DNA of 34,854 bases from Streptomyces fuscigenes (GCF_021556455.1 NZ_JAKGCV010000015.1:1-34854); one strand, 5' to 3'. Counted from the stretch's first letter, positions 15,460-27,483 are shown. The notes: generated from the letters alone by a model not told the origin. Translations and numbers: made by a program.

Positions 15460-15916
15460 TCTCGCGGGAATCGAACCGATCCCCCATCGGACCCTGATAC
15501 GCACGCGCGCCGCCCGTGCACCGTCGCGGCAGGACCGGCCGTCACCTCGGAGGCCGCGGGCCGTCACCTCGGAGGCCGCCGCCGCGCCCCCGTTCCCGGC
15601 CCGCGTTCCCGGCCCGCGCATGCCGCCCTGCGGTCCGCACCCGCCCCACGGCCGCGCCAGACGCCGCATCGTCCGACCGCCTGACGCCTACGCGTCGGCG
15701 CCCGGCCCACGTCCCGCACCCGCATCCGCACCCCGCCCCGGACCCGACTCCGGGCCCTCGCAACAGCCGCCCACTCCCGGCTCCGGCTCAGCCGCGGCCA
15801 GCTCCCGGCTCCGGCGGCTCCGGTCTCGCCGCAGCCGACCCTCCGTCCCCGGGCCAATGGCACGCCAAGCAGCGTCAAGCTTTGCCCTGCTCTCACCGCG
15901 CCGAGTGACGGCACCG
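15460..15916. other. Gene-free GC-rich gap between PadR and MFS genes
   Basis: No supportable gene. It holds a tandem duplication of about 22 bases (CGTCACCTCGGAGGCCGC, 15540-15583) and CCCGCACCCGCATCCGCACC-like runs. Long frames on both strands here are compositional artefacts. Confidence 0.6.
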
Positions 15917-15945
15917 TTGACATGCCTAGGACCACGTCTTAGCGT
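15917..15945 (+). promoter_or_regulatory. Leaderless promoter of the MFS transporter gene
   Basis: TTGACA at 15917-15922, a 17-base spacer and TAGCGT at 15940-15945 form a good vegetative promoter. The -10 ends 6 bases before the ATG, so transcription should start at or next to the first codon. No ribosome site is present, which agrees. Confidence 0.7.
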
Positions 15946-15951
15946 CCGCGA

Positions 15952-17247
15952 ATGCTGAATACGGTGTGGCAGCAAGCGCGCGGCCTGACCAAGGACCAGC
16001 GCAACGCGTTCATCGCCGCCTATCTGGGCTGGACGATGGACGCCTTCGACTATTTCCTCGTCGTCCTCGTGTACAGCGAGATCGCGGACGAGTTCCACGT
16101 CTCGCTCACGGACATGGCCTTCCTGACCACCGTCACGCTGATCATGCGGCCGGTCGGGGCGTTCGTCTTCGGCCTGTGGGCCGACAAGCGGGGCAGACGA
16201 ACTCCGCTGATGGTCGACGTGCTGTTCTACTCCGTCGTCGGTTTCGCCTGCGCCTTCGCGCCCAACTACGCGGTGCTGCTGGTCCTGCGGCTCCTCTACG
16301 GCATCGGCATGGGCGGCGAGTGGGGGCTCGGCGCCGCGCTCGCGCTGGAGAAGATCCCGGCGGAGAAGCGCGGGTTCTGGTCCGGCATGCTCCAGGGCGG
16401 CTACTCCTTCGGCTACCTGCTCGCCGCGCTCGCCTTCCTGTTCATCGAGCCGGTGTTCGGCTGGCGCGGCCTGTTCGCGTTCAGCCTGCTGCCCGCGCTG
16501 GTCGCCCTGTTCGTACGGAGCAGGGTCGGCGAGAGCGAGGCCTGGCAGGCCTCCGCCAAGGCCAACAGCACCCCGGCGCGGAAGATCTTCCGGAACCCCG
16601 TGGTGCTGAAGCGGTTCGTCTACCTCGTGCTGCTGATGACCGCGTTCAACCTCATGTCGCACGGCACCCAGGACGTGTACCCGACCTTCATCAAGAAGGG
16701 CCTCGGGATGACACCGACGACCGCCATCTGGATCGCCGTTGTCTACAACGTCGGAGCGATGATCGGCGGCCCGCTGCTCGGCGCGTACTCCGAGCGGTTC
16801 GGGCGGCGCCGGATGATCGTGATCGCGGGCATCGCGGCGCTGCCGATCGTCCCGTTCTTCGCCCTCTCCCGCATCGCGGGCCTGCTGGCACTGAGTTCGT
16901 TCCTCATGCAGGTGTGCGTGCAGGGTGCCTGGGGCGTCATCCCCGCGCACCTCAACGAGCTCAGCCCGGACGCCATCCGGGGCTTCTACCCCGGCGTGAC
17001 CTACCAGTTGGGCAACTGCATCGCCGCCCTGAACCTGCCGCTCCAGGAGTCGCTCGCCAGTCACTACAGCTACCAGACGGCGCTGATGGTGACGGTGATA
17101 CCGACGCTCGTGCTGATGGTGGTCCTGACCGCGCTCGGCAAGGAGGCCCGGGGACGGCGCTTCGGCACGGACGACCCGCCGGACGTCGCACCGGCCACGC
17201 CGGCCGCGCCACCGACGGCGGGAGGCGCGCCCGCCGCCTCAACCTGA
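15952..17247 (+). CDS. MFS transporter, carboxylate/sialate symporter type
   Basis: A 431-residue, 12-helix major facilitator. The loop 2-3 motif FGLWADKRGRRTPLM, the helix 5 region GYSFGYLLAA, and the start GWTMDAFDYFLVVLVYSEIA place it with metabolite:H+ symporters of the NanT/JEN type (lactate, pyruvate, sialate and related acids). The GIGMGGEWGLGAALALEKIP block is typical of that group. The C-terminal ~35 residues are Pro/Ala rich. It precedes a lactate permease gene by 338 bases, so a carboxylate is the likely cargo, but the exact substrate is inferred. Confidence 0.88.
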   Translation: MLNTVWQQARGLTKDQRNAFIAAYLGWTMDAFDYFLVVLVYSEIADEFHVSLTDMAFLTTVTLIMRPVGAFVFGLWADKRGRRTPLMVDVLFYSVVGFACAFAPNYAVLLVLRLLYGIGMGGEWGLGAALALEKIPAEKRGFWSGMLQGGYSFGYLLAALAFLFIEPVFGWRGLFAFSLLPALVALFVRSRVGESEAWQASAKANSTPARKIFRNPVVLKRFVYLVLLMTAFNLMSHGTQDVYPTFIKKGLGMTPTTAIWIAVVYNVGAMIGGPLLGAYSERFGRRRMIVIAGIAALPIVPFFALSRIAGLLALSSFLMQVCVQGAWGVIPAHLNELSPDAIRGFYPGVTYQLGNCIAALNLPLQESLASHYSYQTALMVTVIPTLVLMVVLTALGKEARGRRFGTDDPPDVAPATPAAPPTAGGAPAAST

Positions 17248-17585
17248 CGGACCGCGGCAGGAACCGACGCGGGCCGGGCGGAAGCGGGCGTGTGCACGCC
17301 TCTTCCCCCCGGCCCTTTCCGGTGCCACCATGATCAGGCCATATGGACAGACGTTGTTCATGTCAGTGAATTTCAGTACGCCAGTGGTCGGAGGCTTCGG
17401 CGGTGTGCCGGGCAGCTGCGGCGGAGAGAACCGGAACGGTCCTCCGGACGCGGTGCCCACCGGCGCCGGGGACCCGGGCAGCGGCGCTCTGCTCCGGCAC
17501 CGGACGCCGGGCGCGCGCACGGGCGGGCTGAGCCGACCGCCGGGAGCGAACCGGCGGCGTGAACTCCGGAGGTGGGCGCGGCCTC
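17248..17585. other. Gap before the lactate permease with a possible promoter
   Basis: No gene supported. TTGTTC at 17354-17359 followed after 17 bases by TACGCC is a weak promoter candidate for the permease, and CCATATGG (17339-17346) is a small palindrome beside it. GGAGG at 17568-17572 is the likely ribosome site for the permease ATG at 17586. Confidence 0.35.
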
Positions 17586-19254
17586 ATGCACTACATCCAG
17601 AACCTTCCCGTCGAATCCGTCGGCTGGTCCGCGCTCATCGCGGCCGTCCCCCTCCTCACCGTGCTCGTCCTCCTCGGCGCGTTCCGCTGGAAGGCCCAGT
17701 GGGCGGGGCTCGCCGCGCTCGTCGTGTCCCTGGTGGTGGCGCTGTTCGCGTACGGCATGCCGGCGGCCATGACGTTCGACGCGGCCGGCTACGGCGCCGC
17801 CAACAGCGTCCTGACCGTCCTGTGGATCACCTTCAACGCGATCTGGATCTACAACCTGACCGTCGAGACGGGCCACTTCGCGGTGCTGCGCCGGGCGTTC
17901 GCCGCCATCAGCGACGACAAACGCATCCAGGCCATCGTGATCGCCTTCTCCTTCGGCGCCCTCATGGAGGCCCTGGCGGGGGGCGGTTCGCCGATCGCGA
18001 TCTGCTCGGTCATGCTCATCGCCGCGGGCTTCCCGCCGCTGAAGGCCGCCGTCATCGCGCTGCTCGCGGACACCGCACCCGTCGCCTTCGGGGGCATGGG
18101 CAATCCGATCACCATCCTCGGCACGGTCACCCATCTGAACGCGGACGACTTCGGCGCCATGACCGGCCGCCAGGCGCCCATTCTGGCGTTCTTCGTCCCG
18201 TTCCTGCTGGTCGCCATCGCGGACGGACCGCGCGCCATCAAGCAGGTCTGGCCCGCCGCACTGACCGCGGGCGCCACCTTCTGCGGCACGCAGTTCGCGC
18301 TGGCGAACTACTGGGACTACAAGCTCTGCGACATCTTCGCGGCCATCGTCTCGGCGGGCGCAGTCGTGGCACTCAACCGCGTGTGGCAGCCGGCCGGCAC
18401 CGGCCTCCCGCCCCGCGCCCCCGGCACGCCCCCGGTGATCGCCGGCGGCGCGGTGGACCACGACCCGGTCGCCGAGCGGCGCGCGGGCCGGCCCGAGGGC
18501 GGGGACTCGCGGCGGGACGTGTACGTGGCGTTCGCCCCGTACCTGATCGTCGTGGTGCTGTTCTCGCTCGCGCAGATCGGGCCGATCAAGACGTGGCTCG
18601 CACAGGGTACGGCGAGCTTCCAGTGGCCCGGGCTCGCCCACATCACGACGAGCGGCGGCGCCCCCGTGGCGACGGTGTTCTCCGTGCCCTGGGCGTCGAC
18701 GGCGGGCACGCTGCTGTTCGTCTCCGGCGTGGCTGACGACGCTCGTCCTGCGGTTGAGCCCCCTGAAGGCGCTCCGCGTGTACGGAGCGACCATCGCCCA
18801 GTTCGGCTGGGCGATCTTCACGGTGCTGTGCGTGTTCGCGCTGTCGTACGTGATGAACCTGTCCGGCCAGATCACCACGCTCGGCATCTGGCTGGCGCAG
18901 ACGGGCGCCGTGTTCGCGTTCCTCTCCCCGCTCGTCGGCTGGTTCGGGGTGGCGGTGACGGGTACGGACGCGGGCTCCGACGCGCTGTTCGGGGGTCTGC
19001 AGCTCACGGCCGCGCACCAGCTCCACGCCTCGCCGATCCTGTTCGGCGCGGCCAACACCACCGGCGGGGTGCTGGCGAAGATGATCTCGCCGCAGAACCT
19101 GGCGATCGGGACGGCGGCGGTCGGGGTGGTGGGTGCGGAGGGCACGCTGTTCCGGCGGGTCTTCGGCTGGAGCGTCGTGATGCTGCTGGGGCTCTGCCTG
19201 ATCGTCTACCTCCAGTCGACCAGCGTCCTCGGCTGGATGGTCGTGGGCGGCTGA
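17586..19254 (+). pseudogene. lctP: L-lactate permease with a one-base frameshift
   Basis: The protein is an LctP-family lactate/glycolate permease: NAIWIYNLTVETGHFAVLRR, FGALMEALAGGGSPIAIC and APVAFGGMGNPITILGT are family blocks, with about 12-14 hydrophobic segments. The first frame (17586 to about 18731) covers residues 1-382. After SGV it should read LTTLVLRLSPLKALRVYGA, but that continues only one base over, because GTGGCTG has one G too many at 18731-18732. The second frame then runs intact to 19254 (GSDALFGGLQ, ILFGAANTTGGVLAKMISPQ). Corrected length is about 555 residues, normal for the family. Both halves are perfectly conserved, so a sequencing error or very recent mutation is more likely than old decay. 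GTG at 17559 is an alternative start. Confidence 0.85.
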
Positions 19255-19459
19255 GCGGCAGTCCTCCGCAGCCCTGCCACACCCGCCCTTACCGGCACCC
19301 TTCGGCCGGTCGGCCCGGGCCGGTGCCGGAATCGCCCGTACGGGAGCGGTGGCTCTCCGGGACCCCGCCGCGTCAAGGCCCCGGCCGCCCGACCGCGGGC
19401 ATGAGCGCACCGGTCTCCCAGGGCGTTTCCGGCGGACCCTCGGCCGAATGGGCGGGGCC

Positions 19460-19486
19460 TGTCACATCGCGTGCGGCCCGCGGGTC
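19460..19486 (+). promoter_or_regulatory. ECF41-like promoter in front of the VOC gene
   Basis: TGTCACA at 19460-19466, 16 bases, then GGTC at 19483-19486. The published ECF41 consensus is TGTCACA-N16-CGTC, so the -35 is exact and the -10 matches three of four. It points at the VOC gene 80 bases away; an ECF41/SigJ-type sigma gene lies just beyond that gene. Confidence 0.55.
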
Positions 19487-19565
19487 GCAGGGGTGAAGAA
19501 CATGTTCGAGACCCCTGACACCGCGGGCGCGGCAGACGCCCGCGGTCGCACCGAAGGAGCGCACC

Positions 19566-19943
19566 ATGGCCGACCAGCCCCGCGGCATCAAGACGATCAT
19601 CTATCCCGTGCACGACATGACGAAGGCGAAGGACACGTTCCGCGCCCTGCTGGGCGGCACCGAGCCGTACATCGACGAGAGCTACTACGCGGCGTTCGAC
19701 GCGGACGGCCAGGACGTCGGGCTCGACCCGAACGGGCACGACAAGGGCCTGACCGGTCCGACCGTCTTCTGGCACGTGCCCGACATCGCGGCCCGGCTGG
19801 AGGCACTGGCCGCCGCGGGCGCCGAGATCGTGCAGAAGCCGCAGGACGTGGGCGGCGGGAATCTGACGGCCACGGTCCGCGACGCGAACGGGAACGTCAC
19901 CGGCCTCTTCCAGGTCGCCTCCGCACCCTCCGACGCGAGCTGA
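19566..19943 (+). CDS. VOC (glyoxalase/bleomycin-resistance fold) family protein
   Basis: A 125-residue single VOC unit with two beta-alpha-beta-beta-beta modules: KTIIYPVHDMTKAKDTFRALLGG, then TVFWHVPDIAARLEALAAAGAEIVQKP, ending GNLTATVRDANGNVTGLFQ. Members bind a metal and act on or bind small molecules; the substrate is unknown. GAAGGAG lies 7 bases before the ATG. It faces the sigma gene downstream, and an ECF41-like promoter lies upstream, so it is a likely target of that sigma factor. Confidence 0.9.
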   Translation: MADQPRGIKTIIYPVHDMTKAKDTFRALLGGTEPYIDESYYAAFDADGQDVGLDPNGHDKGLTGPTVFWHVPDIAARLEALAAAGAEIVQKPQDVGGGNLTATVRDANGNVTGLFQVASAPSDAS

Positions 19944-20053
19944 CCCGTCGGTCCTCGGGTACGGACGGCCGGCCGGGCGGCCCCTCGCATACGGACCGGC
20001 CTGGCGCGAGGACCGGCTCCCCAGGGCGCCGACCCGCGCGGCGCGTACGGGCC

Positions 20054-21037
20054 TCAGCGTCCCAACTCGGTCCTGAGCTCCACGTAGAGGCCTTCCAGGC
20101 GGTCGGGATCGGCGAGCACGTCGATCCCGGCCACCCGGCCGTCGAGGCCGACGGTGAACGCGATGACGGCACGGGGCCGCCCGCCGGGCGCCCACGCGAG
20201 CCCGATCGTCCCGTCCAGCAGAGCGGGGAACGCGCCACGCGCCTGCCCCAGGAAGGACGTGGCCACGGCGGCAGCGCCACGGGTGGACGTGGCGCCCGTA
20301 CGCAGGGCCGTCGCGTCGGCGCGCAGCACGACGTCCGGCGCGAGGACGGCGAGCAGCGCCTCGAAGTCGCCGTCACGCGCCGCCGTGAGGAAGGCCTCGA
20401 CCACCGGCCGCTGCCGCGTGATGTCCGTTTCGGGCAGCGTGGAAGAGGCCCGTACCCGCCTTCTCGCACGGCTCGCGAGCTGGCGCGTGGCCGGCAGGCC
20501 GCGTTCCACGACCGGTGCGATGTCCTCGAACGGCACCCCGAACATGTCGTGCAGGACGAAGGCGAGGCGTTCCGCGGGCCCGAGCGTGTCGAGCACGACC
20601 AGCAGCGCCAGCCCCACCGAGTCGATCAGCAGGGCGTGCTCCTCCGGTCCCTGCTCCGCCGCGCTCCCGCCCCCGCCGAGGCCACCGCGGCTGCCGGCCG
20701 CAAGAGCCCCGGCGGTGTCCGGTGCGCCACCGGCGCGGCCCGGCTCCAGCCCGGTGTCCAGCGGCTCCTCCCGGCGATTCGCCCGTGCACGCAGCATGTT
20801 CAGGCAGATGCGTCCCACGACGGTGGTCAGCCATGCGTCGAGGTTCTCGATGTCCTCGTCGCCGTGCCGGGCGAGGCGGAGCCAGGCCTCCTGCACGGCG
20901 TCCTCTGCCTCCGCCGACGACCCGAGGATGCGGAAGGCGACCGCGGTCAGGCGCCGCCGCTGCCCTTCGAAGGACTCGGCCAGAGCGGCCTGAGCGGGTG
21001 TGTCGAACGGCCCCTCATCGTGTTCCACGTGAAACAT
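20054..21037 (-). CDS. ECF sigma factor of the SigJ/ECF41 type with C-terminal SnoaL-like domain
   Basis: A 327-residue sigma factor. Region 2 is at about 17-80 (EGQRRRLTAVAFRILGSSAEAEDAVQEAWLR, DAWLTTVVGRICLNMLRAR, REEPLD). Region 4 is at about 135-195 (LLVVLDTLGPAERLAFVLHD, FEDIAPVV, ATRQLASRARRRVR). A SnoaL/NTF2-like domain follows (about 208-325), which in ECF41 proteins replaces a separate anti-sigma factor by controlling activity in cis. A Gly/Ala-rich insert separates regions 2 and 4. The ATG at 21037 overlaps the end of the upstream flavoprotein gene by 23 bases. The start codons fall in a parS-like sequence (MFHVEH). The convergent VOC gene has an ECF41-like promoter. Confidence 0.9.
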   Translation of the reverse strand: MFHVEHDEGPFDTPAQAALAESFEGQRRRLTAVAFRILGSSAEAEDAVQEAWLRLARHGDEDIENLDAWLTTVVGRICLNMLRARANRREEPLDTGLEPGRAGGAPDTAGALAAGSRGGLGGGGSAAEQGPEEHALLIDSVGLALLVVLDTLGPAERLAFVLHDMFGVPFEDIAPVVERGLPATRQLASRARRRVRASSTLPETDITRQRPVVEAFLTAARDGDFEALLAVLAPDVVLRADATALRTGATSTRGAAAVATSFLGQARGAFPALLDGTIGLAWAPGGRPRAVIAFTVGLDGRVAGIDVLADPDRLEGLYVELRTELGR

Positions 21038-21602
21038 CCTGGCAGGACGGCACCAGTGGTGCGAGCAACTCCAGTGCCTCCTCCCACCGGAACGCTCCCG
21101 TGCCACCCTCGGACCGCGGGGTGTTGGGCTCGTACGACCCGATGAGCACCCCCATCGACCGCAGCCGCTCCAGGCTCTGCCCGTACGCGGGATGCGCGGC
21201 CTGCGCGCTGTTGAGGCAGGGCAACGCCGCGATCGGGATGCCCATGCCGTACGCCTCGCAGAGGATGCCGACCGCAAGTGTGTCCGACAGACCCGCGGCC
21301 CACTTGTTGATGGTGTTGAACGTCGCGGGCGCCACCGCGATGGCGTCAGGCGGTGGCAGGGGACGCGGCTCCCCCGGCTTGCGCCAGGCGGACCGGATCG
21401 GATATCCCGTCTGCGCCTCGATCGCGGCCGCGTCGATGAAGCCGAGGCCCTGCGGGGTCGCGACGGCGCCGACGTCCCAGCCGCCCTGCTGGGCAGCGGA
21501 GATGAGCCGGCCCACCTCGCCCGCGTTCCCCGCCGCGCAGACGACCACGTAGAGGAAGGGTTTCCTCGCGGGTGCGTGGCCCCCGGCCGCTCGCGTGTCC
21601 AT
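21015..21602 (-). CDS. Flavoprotein (phosphopantothenoylcysteine-decarboxylase fold)
   Basis: A 195-residue HFCD-type flavoprotein. It begins near FLYVVVCAAGNAGEVGRLIS, has the phosphate/flavin segments GWDVGAVATPQG and the PPDAIAVAPATFNTINKWAAG block in which Asn and Lys contact FMN, and continues GIPIAALPCLN. It probably binds FMN; the reaction is unknown, and standalone actinobacterial members have no assigned pathway that I know of. Its 3' end overlaps the sigma gene by 23 bases, so the two are probably co-translated and share one message. Confidence 0.88.
   Translation of the reverse strand: MDTRAAGGHAPARKPFLYVVVCAAGNAGEVGRLISAAQQGGWDVGAVATPQGLGFIDAAAIEAQTGYPIRSAWRKPGEPRPLPPPDAIAVAPATFNTINKWAAGLSDTLAVGILCEAYGMGIPIAALPCLNSAQAAHPAYGQSLERLRSMGVLIGSYEPNTPRSEGGTGAFRWEEALELLAPLVPSCQDVSRGTR
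21021..21036. promoter_or_regulatory. parS-like site (ParB binding) at the sigma gene start
   Basis: TGTTCCACGTGAAACA differs by one base from TGTTTCACGTGAAACA, the conserved bacterial parS. The 14-base core matches GTTTCACGTGAAAC at 13 positions. In coding terms it gives the peptide FHVEH, as many genic parS sites do. dnaX- and upp-region genes lie near oriC in other streptomycetes (from memory), which is where parS sites cluster. Confidence 0.6.
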
Positions 21603-21760
21603 GCGCCCTGCTCCCCTCGGCTGAACCGCCCGCCCCTGAGGCCGGCGCGCCCGGTCAGCCTAGGGCGTGCAACCGCCGCCGACCGGGCCGCCGTCGGTGC
21701 CCGGCCGGCCGTCGCGGTGTGTCGTGGAAGACATCCGATGCCCGCGGGGTTCTATCGATC

Positions 21761-22447
21761 ATGGCTACTTTGGGACTCATCGGAAGTGGATTCATCGGCG
21801 GGACGCTCGCCCGTCTCGCCGTCGACGGCGGCCTCGACGTCGTGCTCAGCAATTCGCGCGGGCCGGAGACCCTGGCGGACAAGGTCGCCGAGCTCGGCGC
21901 CCACGCCAGGGCGGCGACGCCGGCCGAGGCAGCGGCGGCCGGCGACTGGGTCGTCGTGACGATCCCGCTCAAGGCGTACACGTCACTGCCGCGCGAGCCG
22001 CTCGCCGGCAAGACCGTCATCGACACGAACAACTACTACCCGCAGCGCGACGGGCAGATCGAGGCCCTGGACGACGGCTCGACGACCAGCAGCGAACTGC
22101 TCCAGCAGTACCTCGGCGACTCGGCCCACGTCGTGAAGGCGTTCAACAACATCTTCTTCAAGCATCTCGGGGTCCTGGGCCGGCCGACGGGCGCGGCGGA
22201 CCGCACCGCGCTGCCGATCGCCGGCGACGACGCCGACGCCAAGCGCCACGCCACCGAGCTGCTCGACATCCTCGGTTACGACGTGGTGGACGCCGGCCCG
22301 CTGGCCGAGGGCCGGTTCTACCAGCCGGGCACCCCGCCCTACGGTGCGCCCTACGCGCAAAACCCCGGCGCCTCGTTCGCGGAGCAGAAGGCCGGCCCGG
22401 CGCCGGCGGCCCGGATCCGCGAGTTCCTGGCCGAGGCGCGGGGCTGA
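21761..22447 (+). CDS. NADPH-dependent F420 reductase-like Rossmann protein
   Basis: A 228-residue oxidoreductase of the F420H2:NADP family (F420_oxidored domain, Pfam). It starts ATLGLIGSGFIGGTLARLAVD, the NAD(P)-binding GxGxxG loop, followed by VVLSNSRGPETL that reads as a phosphate-binding, NADP-preferring turn. VVVTIPLKAY and KTVIDTNNYYPQRDG are family blocks. Members reduce cofactors or small substrates with NADPH; whether F420 is the partner here is unclear. The ATG at 21761 marks where homology begins; the frame is open from 21572 but upstream is spacer. No ribosome site is evident. It is divergent from the flavoprotein gene. Confidence 0.88.
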   Translation: MATLGLIGSGFIGGTLARLAVDGGLDVVLSNSRGPETLADKVAELGAHARAATPAEAAAAGDWVVVTIPLKAYTSLPREPLAGKTVIDTNNYYPQRDGQIEALDDGSTTSSELLQQYLGDSAHVVKAFNNIFFKHLGVLGRPTGAADRTALPIAGDDADAKRHATELLDILGYDVVDAGPLAEGRFYQPGTPPYGAPYAQNPGASFAEQKAGPAPAARIREFLAEARG

Positions 22448-22637
22448 GGCCCCGGCGGACCGGCCGCTTCGACTGCTTCGGACCGCCTCGGCGGGACGGA
22501 GCGGCCAGGCGGTCGGTCCGCGCCCTGCGGGAGGGAGCAGTGGCCGGTCGGAGCAGTGCGGACAGGGGCGCGCCGGCACGGTGTGGCTCCGCCCTTGGCG
22601 GCGTCGAGCAAGCCCCGCGGGTGTCCCTGCGGCCCGG

Positions 22638-23816
22638 TCAGTTCCCGGAGCCTCTGGCCGGTTCGCCCTCCGCCGGGCGCAGTCCGGACGTCCACTTCTC
22701 CTCGATGCGCCCGAACTTCCAGACGGCGATGGCGCCCAGCCAGGTCACGAAGAACAGCCCGACGATGACGAAGCCGACGATGTTCAGGTCCAGCCCGCCT
22801 ACCCAGTCCCAGAAGCCGCCGTGCAGGCCCAGCTTGTCGGCGAGCAGGCCGAGCAGCTCGACGGTGCCGATGAGGACCGCGACCGCCACGGACAGTCCGG
22901 TGATGGTCAGGTTGTAGTAGACCTTGCGGACGGGCTTCGAGAAGGCCCATCCGTACGCGAAGTTCATGAACGAGCCGTCGATCGTGTCGAGCAGCGACAT
23001 GCCGGCCGCGAACAGGACGGGCAGGCAGAGGATCGCGTACCAGGGCAGCCCGGAGGCCGCACCGGAGCCGGCGAGCACGAGCAGGGCGATCTCGGTGGCG
23101 GTGTCGAACCCGAGGCCGAACAGCAGGCCCAGCGGGTACATCTGCCAGGGCTTGGTGATGGACTTCATCACGCGGCCCAGCAGGCGGTTCATGAGCCCGC
23201 GCTTGTTGAGCTGCTCCTCCAGAGCGTCCTCGTCGAAGACCCCCGAGCGCATCTGGCGGAACACCTTCCAGATGCCCACGAGCAGCACGATGTTGATCGT
23301 TGCGATCAGGTAGAGGAACGCGCCGGAGACGCTGGTGCCGATGATGCCGGTGGTGTTGTGGAGACTGGAGTTGTCGTTCTGCACCGGCCCCGCGAGCGCC
23401 TTCATGCCGAGCGCCAGCAGGAACGCGAGCCCGAAGACGATGCTGGAGTGGCCGAGCGAGAACCAGAAGCCCACCGACAGCGGGCGCTTGCCCTCGCCCA
23501 TGAGCTTGCGCGTGGTGTTGTCGATGGCGGCGATGTGGTCCGCGTCGAACGCGTGCCGCATGCCGAGGGTGTACGCGGTGACGCCGATGCCGATGCCGAA
23601 CGACTTGGTGCCGATGCTGTAGTGCTCGGGAGCGACGATCGCGACGAGGGTGAACCATCCGATGACGTGCAGCGCCAGGATGAACGCGGCCATCCCGCCG
23701 AGGCGCGACCACTCCTTGCGGCTCATCGACGCGCGTATGCGGCGCGTACGTGAGCCGCCGCCCACGGTCGCGGGAGGGGCGGAGTCCGAGCTGGTGTACA
23801 CGGTGGCGGACCTCAT
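22638..23816 (-). CDS. Nickel/cobalt permease (NiCoT, HoxN/NixA family)
   Basis: A 392-residue, eight-helix transition-metal permease. The signature RHAFDADHIAAIDN in helix II, FSLGHSSIV in helix III, LGFDTATEI and LFAAGMSLLDTIDGSFM identify the family. It imports Ni2+ (for urease, hydrogenase or Ni-superoxide dismutase) or Co2+. The start at 23816 (MRSATVYT) is the first sensible Met after the promoter; 23726 is an alternative with no ribosome site. A Nur-type box overlaps the promoter, favouring nickel. No cobalamin riboswitch is visible upstream, which argues against cobalt. Confidence 0.93.
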   Translation of the reverse strand: MRSATVYTSSDSAPPATVGGGSRTRRIRASMSRKEWSRLGGMAAFILALHVIGWFTLVAIVAPEHYSIGTKSFGIGIGVTAYTLGMRHAFDADHIAAIDNTTRKLMGEGKRPLSVGFWFSLGHSSIVFGLAFLLALGMKALAGPVQNDNSSLHNTTGIIGTSVSGAFLYLIATINIVLLVGIWKVFRQMRSGVFDEDALEEQLNKRGLMNRLLGRVMKSITKPWQMYPLGLLFGLGFDTATEIALLVLAGSGAASGLPWYAILCLPVLFAAGMSLLDTIDGSFMNFAYGWAFSKPVRKVYYNLTITGLSVAVAVLIGTVELLGLLADKLGLHGGFWDWVGGLDLNIVGFVIVGLFFVTWLGAIAVWKFGRIEEKWTSGLRPAEGEPARGSGN

Positions 23817-23872
23817 CTTTCGGGCACGGGTAAGCCATCTGCCTCCGCCACTTTGATGCCGTCCGCGCGTTG

Positions 23873-23905
23873 TTGCAAGATATTCGCAGAAAAAGGTCCT
23901 ACCAA
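23873..23905 (-). promoter_or_regulatory. Nickel permease promoter with Nur-box-like operator
   Basis: On the minus strand, TTGGTA (23900-23905), 17 bases, TATCTT (23877-23882) is a clean promoter. On the plus strand TTGCAA-N5-TCGCAG (23873-23889) covers its -10 and follows the published Nur box tTGCaa-N5-ttGCAA, with two mismatches in the second half. Nickel-dependent repression by the Fur-family regulator Nur is inferred. Confidence 0.6.
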
Positions 23906-23946
23906 CAGACAGCAAATCTGGCGGGCGGCCCTGCGCCGGACGCCAC

Positions 23947-24003
23947 GACCCCGACCCCGACCCGGCCCCGGCCCCGGCCCCGGCCCCGGCCCCGGCCCCG
24001 GCC
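23947..24003. repeat. GGCCCC hexamer repeat and adjoining duplication
   Basis: CCCCGA units turn into about eight copies of CCGGCC (GGCCCC register) between 23947 and 24003. Right after it, at 24018-24090, two ~35-base imperfect copies of CGGACGCCACGGCCCC follow. The gap 23906-24158 between the permease and geosmin genes has no supportable gene. Confidence 0.8.
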
Positions 24004-24158
24004 TCAGTTGATCCGTGCGGACGCCACGGCCCCCGGCCCCGGGTGCTCCGTTCGGACGTTCGGACGCCACGGCCCCGGCCCCGGCTGCTCCGCCGGGCAC
24101 CGGGGCCCGGATCGGTCCGCCGCAGCGCCGCCCACCCCCGCTCACGGCACGCCGGAGA

Positions 24159-27479
<3,321 letters not shown>

Positions 27480-27483
<4 letters not shown>

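Noticed and set aside
23817..23905. Cobalamin riboswitch upstream of the NiCoT gene
   Set aside because: No B12-box-like sequence and too little leader; a Nur-type site fits better.
24018..24158. Small gene between the nickel permease and geoA
   Set aside because: All frames are low-complexity Pro/Arg/Gly with no ribosome site; the region is repeat DNA.
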